Source: Paracoccaceae bacterium
GTDB taxonomy: Bacteria; Pseudomonadota; Alphaproteobacteria; Rhodobacterales; Rhodobacteraceae
Length of the DNA stretch: 64,000 nt
Direction of reading: 5' to 3'
Assembly: GCA_028874915.1 (NCBI GenBank)
Contig: JAPPHA010000006.1
Span: forward strand, 62,068-126,067
This document shows, piece after piece, positions 29,095 to 38,636 of the stretch. Below the pieces are notes generated by a model. That model was not told the DNA's origin and ran no database searches. It saw only the letters and a list, made by a program, of their open reading frames with translations. Both the position numbers and the translations under genes were made by a program. Position 1 is the stretch's first letter. Every line of letters starts with the position of its first letter.

Positions 29095-30621
29095 GTGGTT
29101 GCCTTGCAGCCTGACTTTGACGCGTTTCGCCTAGGTTACGCAAATGGGCGCCACCAACTGGTCTACCAGTGCATTCCGTCGGACCTTGACACACCGGTCT
29201 CCCTGTTCCTGAAACTGGCGGACGCGAAACCCCAGAGTTTTCTCCTCGAGTCCGTGACCGGGGGTGAAATCAGGGGGCGGTATTCGGTGATCGGGTTCAT
29301 GCCCGACCTGATCTGGGAGTGCAGCGGCCAGACCAGCCGGTGCTACAGCCTCACCGGAGGTGAAGTTCCTGCATTTCCCGATGGCCCCGCCACGGATCCA
29401 CTGCGCGCGTTCCGGGCCTGTCTCGACGCGTCCCGCATCGACATCCCGGACGCGCTTCCTCCGATGGCCGCAGGGTGGTTCGGGTTTCTGGGTTACGACA
29501 TGATCCGGCTCGTCGAACATCTTCCGACCGTAAACCACGACCCGCTTGCACTTCCGGACGCCATCATGATCCGTCCTGGTGTGGTCGTCGTCGTCGACTC
29601 CGTGCGAAACGAAATTACCCTGGTGAGTCCGGCCTGGGTTGAATCCGGCGTCGAAGCGGAAGACGCCTTCTCCCGTGCCTGCGCCCGAATCGACACGGCC
29701 CTCCGCGCAATTGCGGCCCCGCTCCCGCGCGGACCGGACATTTGGCCCGAAGCCCGCTACAGGCCCGAACCCGAACCGGTTTCCAACACGAGTCGAGACG
29801 AATACTACAGGATCGTCGAAACTGCCAAAGCCTATATCCGGGCCGGCGATATCTTTCAGGTGGTGCCAAGCCAGCGCTGGACCCTTGAATTCGAATTGCC
29901 ACCGTTGTCATTCTACCGGGCTCTCCGACGCACCAACCCGTCACCGTACATGTACTTCTTCAACTTCGGCGATTTCCAGGTTTGCGGAGCCAGCCCGGAA
30001 ACGCTCGTCAGCCTCCGGAACGGGACGGTTACGATCCGCCCGATCGCGGGAACCCGGAAACGAGGCGGAACGCCTGCGGAAGATCGCGAACTGGAAGCGG
30101 AATTGCTCGCCGACCCGAAGGAACTGGCCGAACATTTGATGCTTCTCGATCTCGGCAGAAACGATGTCGGACGGGTTGCCAGCATCGGCACCGTGACGCC
30201 TACCGAGACATTCGCCGTGGAGCGCTACAGCCATGTCATGCACATCGTCTCGAATGTGACCGGCACACTTGATGACGGAGAAGATGCCCTGTCTGCGCTG
30301 CTTGCCGGTTTGCCTGCAGGGACGGTTTCGGGAGCTCCGAAAGTCCGGGCCATGGAGATCATCGATGAACTCGAAACGGAGAAACGCGGCATTTACGCCG
30401 GAGGCGTCGGGTACTTTTCCTCGGGCGGGGACATGGACTTGTGCATCGCCCTTCGTACGGCCGTACTCAAGGACGGATCCCTTTTTGTCCAGGCCGGGGG
30501 TGGTGTCGTCCACGACAGCGACCCGGACATGGAATATCAGGAAACGGTCGACAAGGCGGGAGCGTTGATCCAGGCGGCCCGGGACGCCGTCGATTTCGTC
30601 GCACTCCGAAACCGTGACTGA
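29095..30621 (+). CDS. trpE: Anthranilate synthase component I
   Basis: TrpE (508 residues) forms anthranilate from chorismate in the first step of tryptophan synthesis. The feedback site contains the LLES motif (FLLESVTGGEIRGRYS). The chorismate-binding domain has YIRAGDIFQVVPSQRW, the catalytic block around NPSPYMYFFNFGDFQVCGASPE, IRPIAGTRKRG, DLGRNDVGRV and GTVSGAPKVRAMEIIDELE. The start is GTG at 29095, three bases after the ppiD stop. No leader peptide with Trp codons is present upstream, so attenuation is unlikely here. trpG begins 329 bases later. Confidence 0.96.
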   Translation: MVALQPDFDAFRLGYANGRHQLVYQCIPSDLDTPVSLFLKLADAKPQSFLLESVTGGEIRGRYSVIGFMPDLIWECSGQTSRCYSLTGGEVPAFPDGPATDPLRAFRACLDASRIDIPDALPPMAAGWFGFLGYDMIRLVEHLPTVNHDPLALPDAIMIRPGVVVVVDSVRNEITLVSPAWVESGVEAEDAFSRACARIDTALRAIAAPLPRGPDIWPEARYRPEPEPVSNTSRDEYYRIVETAKAYIRAGDIFQVVPSQRWTLEFELPPLSFYRALRRTNPSPYMYFFNFGDFQVCGASPETLVSLRNGTVTIRPIAGTRKRGGTPAEDRELEAELLADPKELAEHLMLLDLGRNDVGRVASIGTVTPTETFAVERYSHVMHIVSNVTGTLDDGEDALSALLAGLPAGTVSGAPKVRAMEIIDELETEKRGIYAGGVGYFSSGGDMDLCIALRTAVLKDGSLFVQAGGGVVHDSDPDMEYQETVDKAGALIQAARDAVDFVALRNRD

Positions 30622-30669
30622 ATTGCGGTCACCGGGGGGGTTGTGCATCTCCTGGAGATCCGATTCCGA

Positions 30670-30807
30670 TCAGGATCCGGCGCCGGTTTCCTGCAGAACC
30701 GACGGGGCGGTGGCATCGAGCGGATTGTGGACTGACACGATCACGAAAACCAGAACAACGATGACGAAACCGGCCAGGAGCCCACTCAGGAATCGCCGGT
30801 ATGCCAT
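30670..30807 (-). CDS. Small single-pass membrane protein, unknown function
   Basis: Forty-five residues begin MAYRRFLSG, continue with one strong membrane helix (about 8-28, LLAGFVIVVLVFVIVSV) and end with a short Ser/Gly-rich tail. The ATG follows CGAAGAGGAGACGGAC, a strong ribosome binding site at good spacing, which is why I accept it. It lies antisense in the gap between trpE and trpG. I do not recognise the family; its function is unknown and it could still be a chance frame. Confidence 0.5.
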   Translation of the reverse strand: MAYRRFLSGLLAGFVIVVLVFVIVSVHNPLDATAPSVLQETGAGS

Positions 30808-30950
30808 GTCCGTCTCCTCTTCGTTTGTTACGCGTTCAGGTCGGGTCTCCCACAACCCGCCACCCTTGACGCAATTTGTCGATAGCGACAGTTATAGCCA
30901 GGTGCCGCCGGGAACTCACCCGGGAACCTCGGAGAAGGCCTGAATCCGGA

Positions 30951-31604
30951 ATGATCCTGCTGATCGACAACTATGACAGCTTCACGTTCAACCTGGTTCA
31001 TTTTCTCGGTGAACTTGGCGAACGGGTTTTCGTTCAGCGGAACGACAGGATCCAGGTCCGGGAGGCCCTTGCCCTGGAACCAGACGCGATCGTTCTGTCC
31101 CCCGGTCCGTGTGATCCGGACCGGGCCGGTATCTGCCTCGACTTGACCCTGGCCGCGGCCGAAGCCGGGGTCCCGGTCGGCGGCGTCTGCCTGGGCCACC
31201 AGGTCATTGGTCAGGCATTCGGCGGGCGCGTTGTCCAGTGTCACGAAATCGTCCACGGCAAACCCGGACTCATGCACCATGACGGGCGCTCCTGGTTTCG
31301 AGGGCTACCGTCACCGGTCCGTGCGACCCGTTACCACTCCCTTGTTGTCGAGCGGGACAGCCTCCCCGATGATTTCAGGATTACGGCCTGGCTCGCTGAC
31401 GGTACCATTATGGGGATCGAACACCGGTCCCTGCCCGTGCATGGTATCCAGTTTCATCCTGAGAGCATTGCGACCGAGCATGGTCATGGAATGCTGGAGA
31501 ACTTCCTTGTCGCAGTCGGAATCCGTCAGTCCGGGAACCATGATCGAATTCCAGGCAACAGCGCAGCCATCGCCGGCGGGCCACATTCGGAGGCACAGTC
31601 ATGA
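30951..31604 (+). CDS. trpG: Anthranilate synthase component II (glutamine amidotransferase)
   Basis: TrpG (217 residues) hydrolyses glutamine and passes ammonia to TrpE. It begins [23 protein letters not shown]; the nucleophile Cys is in VGGVCLGHQ and the His/Glu pair is in [15 protein letters not shown]. The ATG at 30951 follows GGAGAAGGCC. The frame upstream is open but lacks family sequence. It could also serve as PabA for folate synthesis, as many TrpG do. It overlaps trpD by four bases (ATGA). Confidence 0.95.
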   Translation: MILLIDNYDSFTFNLVHFLGELGERVFVQRNDRIQVREALALEPDAIVLSPGPCDPDRAGICLDLTLAAAEAGVPVGGVCLGHQVIGQAFGGRVVQCHEIVHGKPGLMHHDGRSWFRGLPSPVRATRYHSLVVERDSLPDDFRITAWLADGTIMGIEHRSLPVHGIQFHPESIATEHGHGMLENFLVAVGIRQSGNHDRIPGNSAAIAGGPHSEAQS

Positions 31605-32623
31605 GCGAAGCCTTGAAACCCCATATTGCGGCCGCCGCCGCGGGGCCATTGACCCGGGCACAGGCATCGGACGCCTTCGAGATCATCATGGCTGGCGAGG
31701 CCACTGCTGCCCAAATCGGCGGGTTTCTGATGGCACTCAGAACGCGTGGCGAGAGCGTCAATGAATTCGCTGCAGCCGCATCCGTGATGCGGAAGAAATG
31801 CCGGGCCGTTCAAGCGCCGCCTGGGGCGATTGACATTGTCGGAACAGGCGGCGACGGCAAGTCCACATTGAACATCTCGACTGCGACCGCGCTTGTCGTC
31901 GCCGGAGCCGGAATTCCCGTCGCCAAGCACGGGAACCGGAACTTGTCCTCCAAGTCAGGAACCGCCGATGCCCTCGCCGCTCTCGGCGTCGACATCATGG
32001 CGGAACCGGAAACCGTGGAATCTGCCATCCGGATGGCCGGAATCGGGTTCATGATGGCGCCTGTTCATCACCCGGCTGTCCGTCACGTCATGCCCGCTCG
32101 CCAGGAACTCGGATCCCGGACGATTTTCAACATTCTCGGCCCCCTGACCAATCCGGCCGGGGTTCGGCGGCAACTGACGGGCGCCTATTCGCAGGCTCTC
32201 ATCCGGCCGATGGCCGAAACGCTCGCAAGCCTCGATTGCGAAGCGGCCTGGGTTGTTCATGGAAACGATGGAACCGACGAAGTTTCGATCGCCGGCCCCA
32301 CATGGGTAGCGGCTATTGAAAGCGGAGGCGTTCGGGAGTTCACCATTTCGCCGAATGATGCCGGACTGCCGATTCATCCCTTCGAAGCCATTGTCGGTGG
32401 GTCGCCGCAATACAACGCCGACAGGATCCGCGCGTTGCTGGAAGGAGACGAAGGTGCCTTTCGCGATGCCGTTCTGCTGAATGCCGCCGCCGCCCTGGTG
32501 ATCGCCGGAGCCGCGGTCAACCTTCCTGCCGGCGTTGAACTGGCCCGGAAGAGCCTGGACAGCGGCGCTGCCAAGGCACGCCTGAACGCCCTCGTTGCCG
32601 CCACCGGGGGAATTCGCCGGTGA
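31601..32623 (+). CDS. trpD: Anthranilate phosphoribosyltransferase
   Basis: TrpD (340 residues) joins anthranilate to PRPP. Motifs are [16 protein letters not shown] (the PRPP loop), [30 protein letters not shown] and the [11 protein letters not shown] block. The ATG overlaps the trpG stop and the trpC GTG overlaps the trpD stop, so trpGDC-moaC-moeA is translationally coupled. Length and motifs are complete. Confidence 0.96.
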   Translation: MSEALKPHIAAAAAGPLTRAQASDAFEIIMAGEATAAQIGGFLMALRTRGESVNEFAAAASVMRKKCRAVQAPPGAIDIVGTGGDGKSTLNISTATALVVAGAGIPVAKHGNRNLSSKSGTADALAALGVDIMAEPETVESAIRMAGIGFMMAPVHHPAVRHVMPARQELGSRTIFNILGPLTNPAGVRRQLTGAYSQALIRPMAETLASLDCEAAWVVHGNDGTDEVSIAGPTWVAAIESGGVREFTISPNDAGLPIHPFEAIVGGSPQYNADRIRALLEGDEGAFRDAVLLNAAAALVIAGAAVNLPAGVELARKSLDSGAAKARLNALVAATGGIRR

Positions 32624-33453
32624 GCGCCGTTCTCGACAGAATTACGGCCTACAAACTCGAAGAGATCTCGGCAGCGAAGCGGAGACGGCCATTGGCCCAT
32701 CTCGAGATGGCGGCGGCGGCGGCGGCACCACCGAGAGATTTCGCGCGTCAACTCCTCGGGCGGTCCCGGAGCGGGTTGGCCCTGATTGGTGAAATCAAGC
32801 GTTCAAGCCCGTCGCGGGGCCGAATCCGGGACGACTTTGTTCCTGAGCGACTCGCCCGCGCCTATGAGGCCGGAGGCGCTGCCTGCCTTAGCGTTCTGAC
32901 CGATTCGCCGTCCTTCGAGGGCGCGCCAGAGCACCTGACCCGGGCAAGGAACGCCTGCTCACTGCCAGTTCTGAGGAAGGACTTCATGCTCGACAGCTAT
33001 CAGGTCGTGGAAGCTCGCGCCTGGTCCGCCGACTGTATCCTGGTGATCATGGCGGGAGTCACCGATGGACAGGCGGCAGAACTGGTGTCAACGGCCCGCG
33101 GCTTCGGGATGGAAACGCTCGTGGAAGTCCACAACAGCGATGAGCTGGACCGGGCTCTTGCGATCGACTGCCGGCTGATCGGAATCAACAACCGCGATCT
33201 TCGAACATTCGAGGTCTCGGTCGATACGACTCGGTTGCTGGCCCCAAAGGTTCCGGAGGACCGGATCGTCGTTGCCGAGAGCGGTCTAGGGTCTCACGCC
33301 GACCTCGCCAGCCTCGCCGAGCTGGGCGTACGTTGTTTCCTGGTAGGCGAGAGCCTCATGCGGCAGGCTGATGTCGAAATGGCAACCCGACGGCTACTCG
33401 GTGTTGAGGATTCGACCGGGAAAGGCACCCGAACAGGAGGCGAATCCCGATGA
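32620..33453 (+). CDS. trpC: Indole-3-glycerol-phosphate synthase
   Basis: TrpC (277 residues) closes the indole ring from CdRP. The TIM barrel shows [71 protein letters not shown] and [12 protein letters not shown]. The start is GTG overlapping the trpD stop. A short alanine run (AAAAAAPP) lies near residue 33. The end overlaps moaC by four bases. It is not fused to trpF, as expected for Alphaproteobacteria; trpF, trpB and trpA are elsewhere. Confidence 0.96.
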   Translation: MSAVLDRITAYKLEEISAAKRRRPLAHLEMAAAAAAPPRDFARQLLGRSRSGLALIGEIKRSSPSRGRIRDDFVPERLARAYEAGGAACLSVLTDSPSFEGAPEHLTRARNACSLPVLRKDFMLDSYQVVEARAWSADCILVIMAGVTDGQAAELVSTARGFGMETLVEVHNSDELDRALAIDCRLIGINNRDLRTFEVSVDTTRLLAPKVPEDRIVVAESGLGSHADLASLAELGVRCFLVGESLMRQADVEMATRRLLGVEDSTGKGTRTGGESR

Positions 33454-33926
33454 CGGAACTCACCCATTTCGACGCGTCAGGCGCGGCACGGATGGTCGAT
33501 GTAACGAACAAAGCCGTCACCGAACGTATTGCCGTGGCGCGGTGTTCGGTGGTCATGGCCAAAAAGACTCTGTCAATGGTCCTCGACGGTCGAACCCGAA
33601 AAGGCGATGTTGTCGCGGTTGCCCGTCTTGCCGGAATCATGGGAGCCAAACGCACGTCGGAACTCATTCCGCTCTGCCATCCCCTTCCCCTCGACGGAGT
33701 CGAGGTCGACATTGTCCCCGGCCCGGATCACGTTGGACTCGAGATCGAAGCCTGCATCCGAACTACCGGTAGGACGGGGGTCGAGATGGAAGCGCTATTG
33801 GCTGTCAGCACGGCCGCTCTCACGGTCTACGACATGGTCAAGGCCGTGGACCGAGCTGTCAAAATCACAGACATCCGTCTGGTCTTGAAGGACGGAGGAA
33901 AATCCGGTCGCTTCGAGGCGGTTTGA
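33450..33926 (+). CDS. moaC: Cyclic pyranopterin monophosphate synthase
   Basis: MoaC (158 residues) makes cyclic pyranopterin monophosphate in molybdenum cofactor synthesis, with MoaA. Motifs include [25 protein letters not shown]-type [44 protein letters not shown] and [10 protein letters not shown]. It starts by overlapping trpC and ends at a TGATG junction with moeA. The trp-moaC-moeA linkage is a conserved alphaproteobacterial arrangement. Confidence 0.96.
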   Translation: MTELTHFDASGAARMVDVTNKAVTERIAVARCSVVMAKKTLSMVLDGRTRKGDVVAVARLAGIMGAKRTSELIPLCHPLPLDGVEVDIVPGPDHVGLEIEACIRTTGRTGVEMEALLAVSTAALTVYDMVKAVDRAVKITDIRLVLKDGGKSGRFEAV

Positions 33927-35164
33927 TGATCAGTTTCGAGGACGCAATCGAACGGACGCTCGAACTGTTCCACCCGCTCGCTTCCGAAACCCTGCCCCTC
34001 CAGGACGCATGCGGGCGCGTGTTGTCAAAAACCGTGCGTGCCGATCGTGACCAACCACCTTTCCGATCATCAGCGATGGACGGCTACGCCGTCCGATCCG
34101 AAGACATCCGGGACGGTGCCGTTCTAAGGGTGATCGGCGAATCTGTTGCCGGCCACCGGTTTCACGGCGACATCGGTCGTGGCGAGACCGTCAGAATCTT
34201 TACCGGCTCCCCGATACCGGATGGCGCCGATCGGGTTGTCATCCAGGAGGACGTCGTTCGGGAGAACGCGACTGTCACCATCGGTCGAAACCTGAGCCCC
34301 TCAGCATTCGTCCGCCCCAGGGGCAGCGATTACGCGGCGGGCGCCGAAGTGCAGGCACCCTGTCGGTTGGGTCCGGCGGCGATATCCCTTCTCGCCTCGA
34401 TGAACGCCAGTCATGTCCGGGTGACTCGGCGGCCAACCATTGCCGTCATGACCAGCGGAGATGAGCTTGTCGCTGTCGGCGAGACGCCTGGTGAAGATCA
34501 GATCGTGTCTTCGAACAATATCGGTGTTAAGGCACTTGTGGAATCCGAAGGTGGCATCGCGTGGCTCCTCCCGATCGCAAGGGATTCGCAAGACGACATC
34601 CGGTTCCACTTCGACCTTGCCAGAAATGCCGGTGTCGACGCTATTGTAACCCTCGGTGGCGCGTCGGTCGGAGAACACGACCTGATCGCCAAGGTCGGTG
34701 AGGCTGCCGGCCTGGAACTGGCGTTTCACGGCGTTGCATTGAGGCCGGGAAAACCTTTGATGGCGGGAAATTTTCGTGGAGTCCCTTTTATCGGAATTCC
34801 AGGTAATCCGGTTTCGTCAATTGTTTGCAGCCATATATTCCTGCGGCCGGCCATCCGCGCCATGTTGGGCTTGGAAATATCTCCGCTAATTCAAAAAACT
34901 GCAACTTTGGGATCTGATGTTGGCAGGAACGGACCGAGACGGCACTTCATGTGCGCCCGGACATCGCTTACGACTGCAGATAAATCCGGGACCAATGGCG
35001 GAATCAACGGGACGAACGGGGACGGGAAAACGGTCGTCACGCCATTTCCCCGCCAGGACAGTTCGCTATTGTCGGTCCTTGCAAGATCCGATGCGCTACT
35101 CGTCCGGCCACCTGGCGACGAATCCCGCCCGGCCGGGGCCTCCGTGACATACATTCCGCTCTGA
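33926..35164 (+). CDS. moeA: Molybdopterin molybdenumtransferase
   Basis: MoeA (412 residues) inserts molybdate into molybdopterin-AMP. The N-terminus has SFEDAIERTLELFHPLA and SAMDGYAVRSEDI; the central domain has FTGSPIPDGADRVVIQED; domain III has VMTSGDEL and VTLGGASVGEHDL. The end is PPGDESRPAGASVTYIPL. The ATG follows the moaC stop at TGATG. A Gly/Asn-rich insertion (about 355-372, NGGINGTNGDG) sits in the C-terminal domain and may be a loop. It ends the compact operon; lexA, normally next in relatives, lies 3.5 kb away. Confidence 0.95.
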   Translation: MISFEDAIERTLELFHPLASETLPLQDACGRVLSKTVRADRDQPPFRSSAMDGYAVRSEDIRDGAVLRVIGESVAGHRFHGDIGRGETVRIFTGSPIPDGADRVVIQEDVVRENATVTIGRNLSPSAFVRPRGSDYAAGAEVQAPCRLGPAAISLLASMNASHVRVTRRPTIAVMTSGDELVAVGETPGEDQIVSSNNIGVKALVESEGGIAWLLPIARDSQDDIRFHFDLARNAGVDAIVTLGGASVGEHDLIAKVGEAAGLELAFHGVALRPGKPLMAGNFRGVPFIGIPGNPVSSIVCSHIFLRPAIRAMLGLEISPLIQKTATLGSDVGRNGPRRHFMCARTSLTTADKSGTNGGINGTNGDGKTVVTPFPRQDSSLLSVLARSDALLVRPPGDESRPAGASVTYIPL

Positions 35165-36223
35165 CGATCAGCGCCATTTCCCAGCCGGGTCCCTCCCGCC
35201 AGTTGCACCAAGGGCCAAGCGGAACCGACCTCGATTCGGCACCCGCCATGGCTGCTGCGATTCGCCCAACGGGCCGAGACATTTCGCCATCCGAGGGAGA
35301 AATCCGGGATCCGCATCCCCGACAAGGACCCGGTCCGGTGAGCGAAAGCAAGGCGGATTCGAGACGCGTCCCTCTGAATTCACAAGCACGGAACATCATC
35401 TGCCGCCAGCCGAGGCCGGAAGCGCCTGGGTCTTTCCGCCGCCCCTGAAACCGTCAAGGCCCATGTCTGGTCACTACGACCACTGGCACCCCGTGAGAAA
35501 ACGAGCTGGCATTGAAGACGTGCGCTTGCACGAGATTAGAAGCATTCCTTCGCGAACCATGTCGTGATGTGGAGTGTACCCCTGTTCGTGGTGGCGCGAC
35601 TACCCGGTCACAGCCGGGTTACGATGACGTTGAGACATGCGCATGTTGGTATCCGCGAGGTCGAGGCGGTGGCAGATAGGATCAGTAAGGTGATAGACGA
35701 AATTTGCGAGAAGCCAGGTTCGCAACCTTGAAGCTCGCAAGCTCCATTCCTTCTCCCCGCAACCAAGAAGAAGCCCTATTCCATGTCTAACAGACCATTC
35801 TGAAATTTGTCGTTCAGCAATGGATAAGGGAGCACGAATGTCGCGTGCCACTTATGCATGTTGCTCCGGTTTGCGAGAGTTTGTCTCCAGAGATTCCCAC
35901 CAGACGTTGCGTTTCGGTCGATGGAATTCTAGGATACTACCTGTTCGTTTATAGACTAACGCAGAAGGAACGCCAGTTGTTTGGCGCCCTCCGTGCAGAC
36001 TGCGGCGTGCGCATAAAAGTACCAGGCTGCTTCCTTGTGCCTTGACGACAAGCCGGTGGCTCAACCATGGATTACGGATGCAGATCTTGGGCCCCAAGGG
36101 TCCGCAAACCGATTTCGGTATGGCAAATCGTGCGATTCACAAGTCAAGCCGCAATCTACGACCGCTTCGAACTGCACGAGCACCCTCCTTGTTGACATCA
36201 CTCGCTCGGTCGGGGAAGCAACC
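35165..36223. other. Long non-coding stretch at the start of an accessory insertion
   Basis: About 1.06 kb between moeA and the oxidoreductase gene. I see no reading frame with family likeness. From about 35500 the base composition becomes less GC-rich than the flanks. A TTGACA hexamer lies at 36192-36197, 27 bases before the oxidoreductase ATG, but no matching -10 box is evident. Decayed sequence brought in with the insertion is the simplest reading. Confidence 0.5.
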
Positions 36224-37315
36224 ATGGACCCTGTAAGGATCGGCTTGATCGGCTGCGGTACGATCAGCGAATACTATCTCAGTGCCGCCGCCACGTTCGA
36301 CGTCCTTCGTTTTGTCGGTTGCGCGGACATCGACTCGTCGGCAGCCCATCGCACGGAAGAGAGATTCGGTATGCCGGCCATGTCGGCGGACGAGCTGCTT
36401 GGGCGCGACGACGTGGAAGTCATCCTGAACCTCACGATTCCTGCCGCCCATGCTACGGTGAACCTTGCCGCCATCGAAGCCGGCAAACACGTCTACTGCG
36501 AGAAACCCTTCGGAATCGACGTGGCGGAAGGCGAACGCGTGCTCAAAGCGGCAGATGCCGCCGGCCTTCGGGTGGGATGTGCGCCGGACACGTTCCTGGG
36601 CGGTGGCCATCAGACGGTTCGCGGTCTGATCGACGCTGGCGCCGTCGGCACACCGGTCGCCGCCACGGCATTCATGATGGGACTGGGCCACGAGGCCTGG
36701 CACCCCAACCCAGATTTCTACTACCAGCCCGGCGGTGGACCGCTCTTCGACATGGGGCCGTACTACCTGACCGCCCTGGTTCACGCGCTCGGGCCGGTGC
36801 GACGCGTGGCCGCCATTGCGAACCGCGGTCGCGCCACACGAACCATCGGTTCCGGTCCCCGGCGCGGCGAGTTGATCGACGTGGAGGTCGATACGCATAC
36901 CGCGGGGACGCTGGAGTTCATCTCCGGTGTCGTCGCGACCGTGGTCATGAGTTTCGACGTGCGTCTGCATTCCAACCACTTCATCGAGATACACGGCGTC
37001 GACGCCAGTTTGTCGGCCCCGGATCCGAACTGTTTCGGTGGCGTCGTGCGCGTGTCTAGCGGTCGCGAATGGGAAGACCAGGAACTCACCCACGGTTACG
37101 CCGACGACATCCGCAGCATTGGCCTCGCCGACATGTCCGTGGGCATCCGTACTGGCCGCGAACACCGCTGCAACGGGTATCTGGCCCAACACATCCTGGA
37201 GATCATGGAGGCGTTTGGTCGTTCTTCCGTCGAGAGTCGCCATATCGACGTAATGAGCCGTCCGGACAGACCGGCGCCATTGCCACAGGGACTGGCGCAC
37301 GGCGAATTGCGATAG
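36224..37315 (+). CDS. Gfo/Idh/MocA family oxidoreductase
   Basis: An NAD(P)-dependent dehydrogenase-like protein of 363 residues. The Rossmann domain begins RIGLIGCGTISEYYL; CADIDSSAAHRTEERFG and NLTIPAAHATVNLAAIEAGKHVYCEKPFG carry the catalytic Lys. The C-terminal domain has GGGPLFDMGPYYLTALVHALG. Such enzymes oxidise or epimerise sugars and inositols. The ATG at 36224 follows GGGGAAGCAACC. It is followed after 10 bases by a ThuA-like gene, a pairing typical of keto-sugar (trehalose-type) catabolic clusters. The gene itself looks intact although its neighbours are broken. Confidence 0.9.
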   Translation: MDPVRIGLIGCGTISEYYLSAAATFDVLRFVGCADIDSSAAHRTEERFGMPAMSADELLGRDDVEVILNLTIPAAHATVNLAAIEAGKHVYCEKPFGIDVAEGERVLKAADAAGLRVGCAPDTFLGGGHQTVRGLIDAGAVGTPVAATAFMMGLGHEAWHPNPDFYYQPGGGPLFDMGPYYLTALVHALGPVRRVAAIANRGRATRTIGSGPRRGELIDVEVDTHTAGTLEFISGVVATVVMSFDVRLHSNHFIEIHGVDASLSAPDPNCFGGVVRVSSGREWEDQELTHGYADDIRSIGLADMSVGIRTGREHRCNGYLAQHILEIMEAFGRSSVESRHIDVMSRPDRPAPLPQGLAHGELR

Positions 37316-37325
37316 AGGGGAAGTC

Positions 37326-37976
37326 ATGGGAAGCGTATTCATCACTTGGGGTGGCTAGAACGGTCATGAGCCGGAAAAGACCGCCGGTATCTGCGCGGAC
37401 ATGCTGTCGGCAGAGGGCCACGACGTCACCGTTACGAATGTTCTCGACCCCTTCGCCGACGAGGCGTTCATGGCCCAGGTTGATCTCGTCGTGCCGGTGT
37501 GGACCATGTCCGAGATTGGCCAAGCGGAAGAAGCGGGTCTCCTGAAGGCGGTCCGCTCCGGCACCGGCTGCGCGGGCTGGCACGGCGGCATGGCGGATTC
37601 GTTCCGTAACAACGTGGAGTACCAGTTCATGGTCGGGGGCCAGTTCATCTGCCATCCGGGCGGCATCGTCGACTACGAAGTCAACATCGCCAGCGATGAC
37701 CCGATCGTCGCCGGCATCGACGACTTTCAAATGCACTCCGAGCAGTACTTCATGCACGTCGATCCGTCCAACGAAGTGCTGGCAACCACCACCTTCAAGG
37801 GCCAGCACTGCGGAATCGACTGGGTGAAGGGCGTCAAGATGCCAGTCGCCTGGAAGAAGCGCTACGGGAGGGGCAAGGTCTTCTACAGTTCTCTTGGACA
37901 CGTGGCGACGGATTTCGACGTCCCCGAAGCCAAGGAAATCATGCGTCGGGGCTGCCTCTGGGCGGTGCGGCCTTGA
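37326..37976 (+). pseudogene. ThuA-like (trehalose utilisation) protein gene with an internal amber codon
   Basis: From ATG 37326 the reading is MGSVFITWGG, then TAG (37356-37358), then NGHEPEKTAG and an uninterrupted frame to the TGA at 37974-37976. Family members have the motif WGGWxGHEP at this point, so the amber replaces a conserved Trp by one base change (TGG to TAG). The rest is a complete ThuA domain (GCAGWHGGMADSF, YQFMVGGQFICHPGG, MPVAWKKRYGRGKVFYSSLGH). ThuA/ThuB act in oxidation of disaccharides. Translation might restart at ATG 37401 (MLSAEGH), giving 191 residues without the first strand. A sequencing error cannot be excluded. Confidence 0.75.
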
Positions 37977-38350
37977 ACCGTTGGGTGCGCTGGCTACCGT
38001 CCCAACCGTTCCTGGCCGCCGCGCTGGGCGCGTTGTCGTACGGTCAGGTCGAGAGCTTCGAGCGGCTCGACGCGCTGCCCTGCACGATCTGACACGGCGA
38101 CAACCTCGACTGACACGGCGACAACCTCGAGGGACCGCACGAGGATCCGCATTGATGGGCGGCAACCTGGTTCACGGCGGAGGCCTGGACTGTTTCATGC
38201 GCAGTATCGCGGACGGCATGCCGGACAAGGGCATGCTCGCGTGGTCGGAGACGTTGACCGAGACCCGGATCAGAAGTCTGGCCATCTTCAATACCGAGGG
38301 ACGGGCGAATACGACATTCGCCGACTTTGGGATCAAGGCGCTCTCGCGTG
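37973..38350 (+). pseudogene. Degraded c-type cytochrome gene (CXXCH destroyed, tandem duplication, frameshift)
   Basis: A TTG overlapping the ThuA-like stop opens a frame with a signal-peptide-like start (NRWVRWLPSQPFLAAALGAL) that reaches LDALPCTI and then TGA, followed by HGDNL. A Cys at the TGA would give CTICHGDNLEG, a heme c site. The segment with the TGA is tandemly duplicated, a third TGA follows, and the C-terminal part (GGLDCFMRSIADGMPDKGML, then AWSETLTETRIRSLAIF) lies in another frame from 38155. This resembles the end of a class I cytochrome c domain, perhaps from a sugar-dehydrogenase electron chain. It is clearly dead. Confidence 0.6.
38090..38131 (+). repeat. 21-base tandem duplication inside the cytochrome remnant
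   Basis: TGACACGGCGACAACCTCGA occurs twice in a row, followed by C in the first copy and G in the second. The unit equals seven codons, so the frame is kept, but each copy begins with TGA. Confidence 0.9.
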
Positions 38351-38451
38351 ACAAACCGGATGAGAATTCTCAACTTGTTGGATGCGCTAATCTGTGCCGG
38401 GCATCAAGGCGAGGCCGGAACCGCGGTTATCCCGCCAAAGGCCAAACCGTC

Positions 38452-38599
38452 ATTGCAAGCCGGCGACAACAGGACAGACACAACAGGATTGCCTCAAGAG
38501 GGAAAAACGCGGAAATCCACCTGGAGTCCCGCACATTGTTCCAGTCGCCGACGCCGGTTCTCCAATTGCAATTGACAGCCCGCTTCGCCGACTTGCAAT
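38452..38599. repeat. MITE-like element candidate with 15-base inverted termini
   Basis: ATTGCAAGCCGGCGA (38452-38466) is matched in inverted orientation at 38585-38599 with one mismatch. CGTC flanks both outer ends (38448-38451 and 38600-38603), as a short target duplication would. The 148-base unit has no gene. One copy is seen in this window, so it remains a candidate. Confidence 0.35.
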
Positions 38600-38636
38600 C
38601 GTCGCCTTGCCCCCCGGAAGAATCCCACCAATAGTG

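Noticed and set aside
37356-37358. TAG in the ThuA-like gene read as pyrrolysine or another amino acid
   Set aside because: Homologues have Trp at this site and no pyrrolysine machinery is visible; a point mutation or base error is simpler.
38090-38113. TGA codons in the cytochrome remnant as selenocysteine
   Set aside because: The duplication creates a second TGA, a third follows, and the rest is in another frame; this is decay, not recoding.
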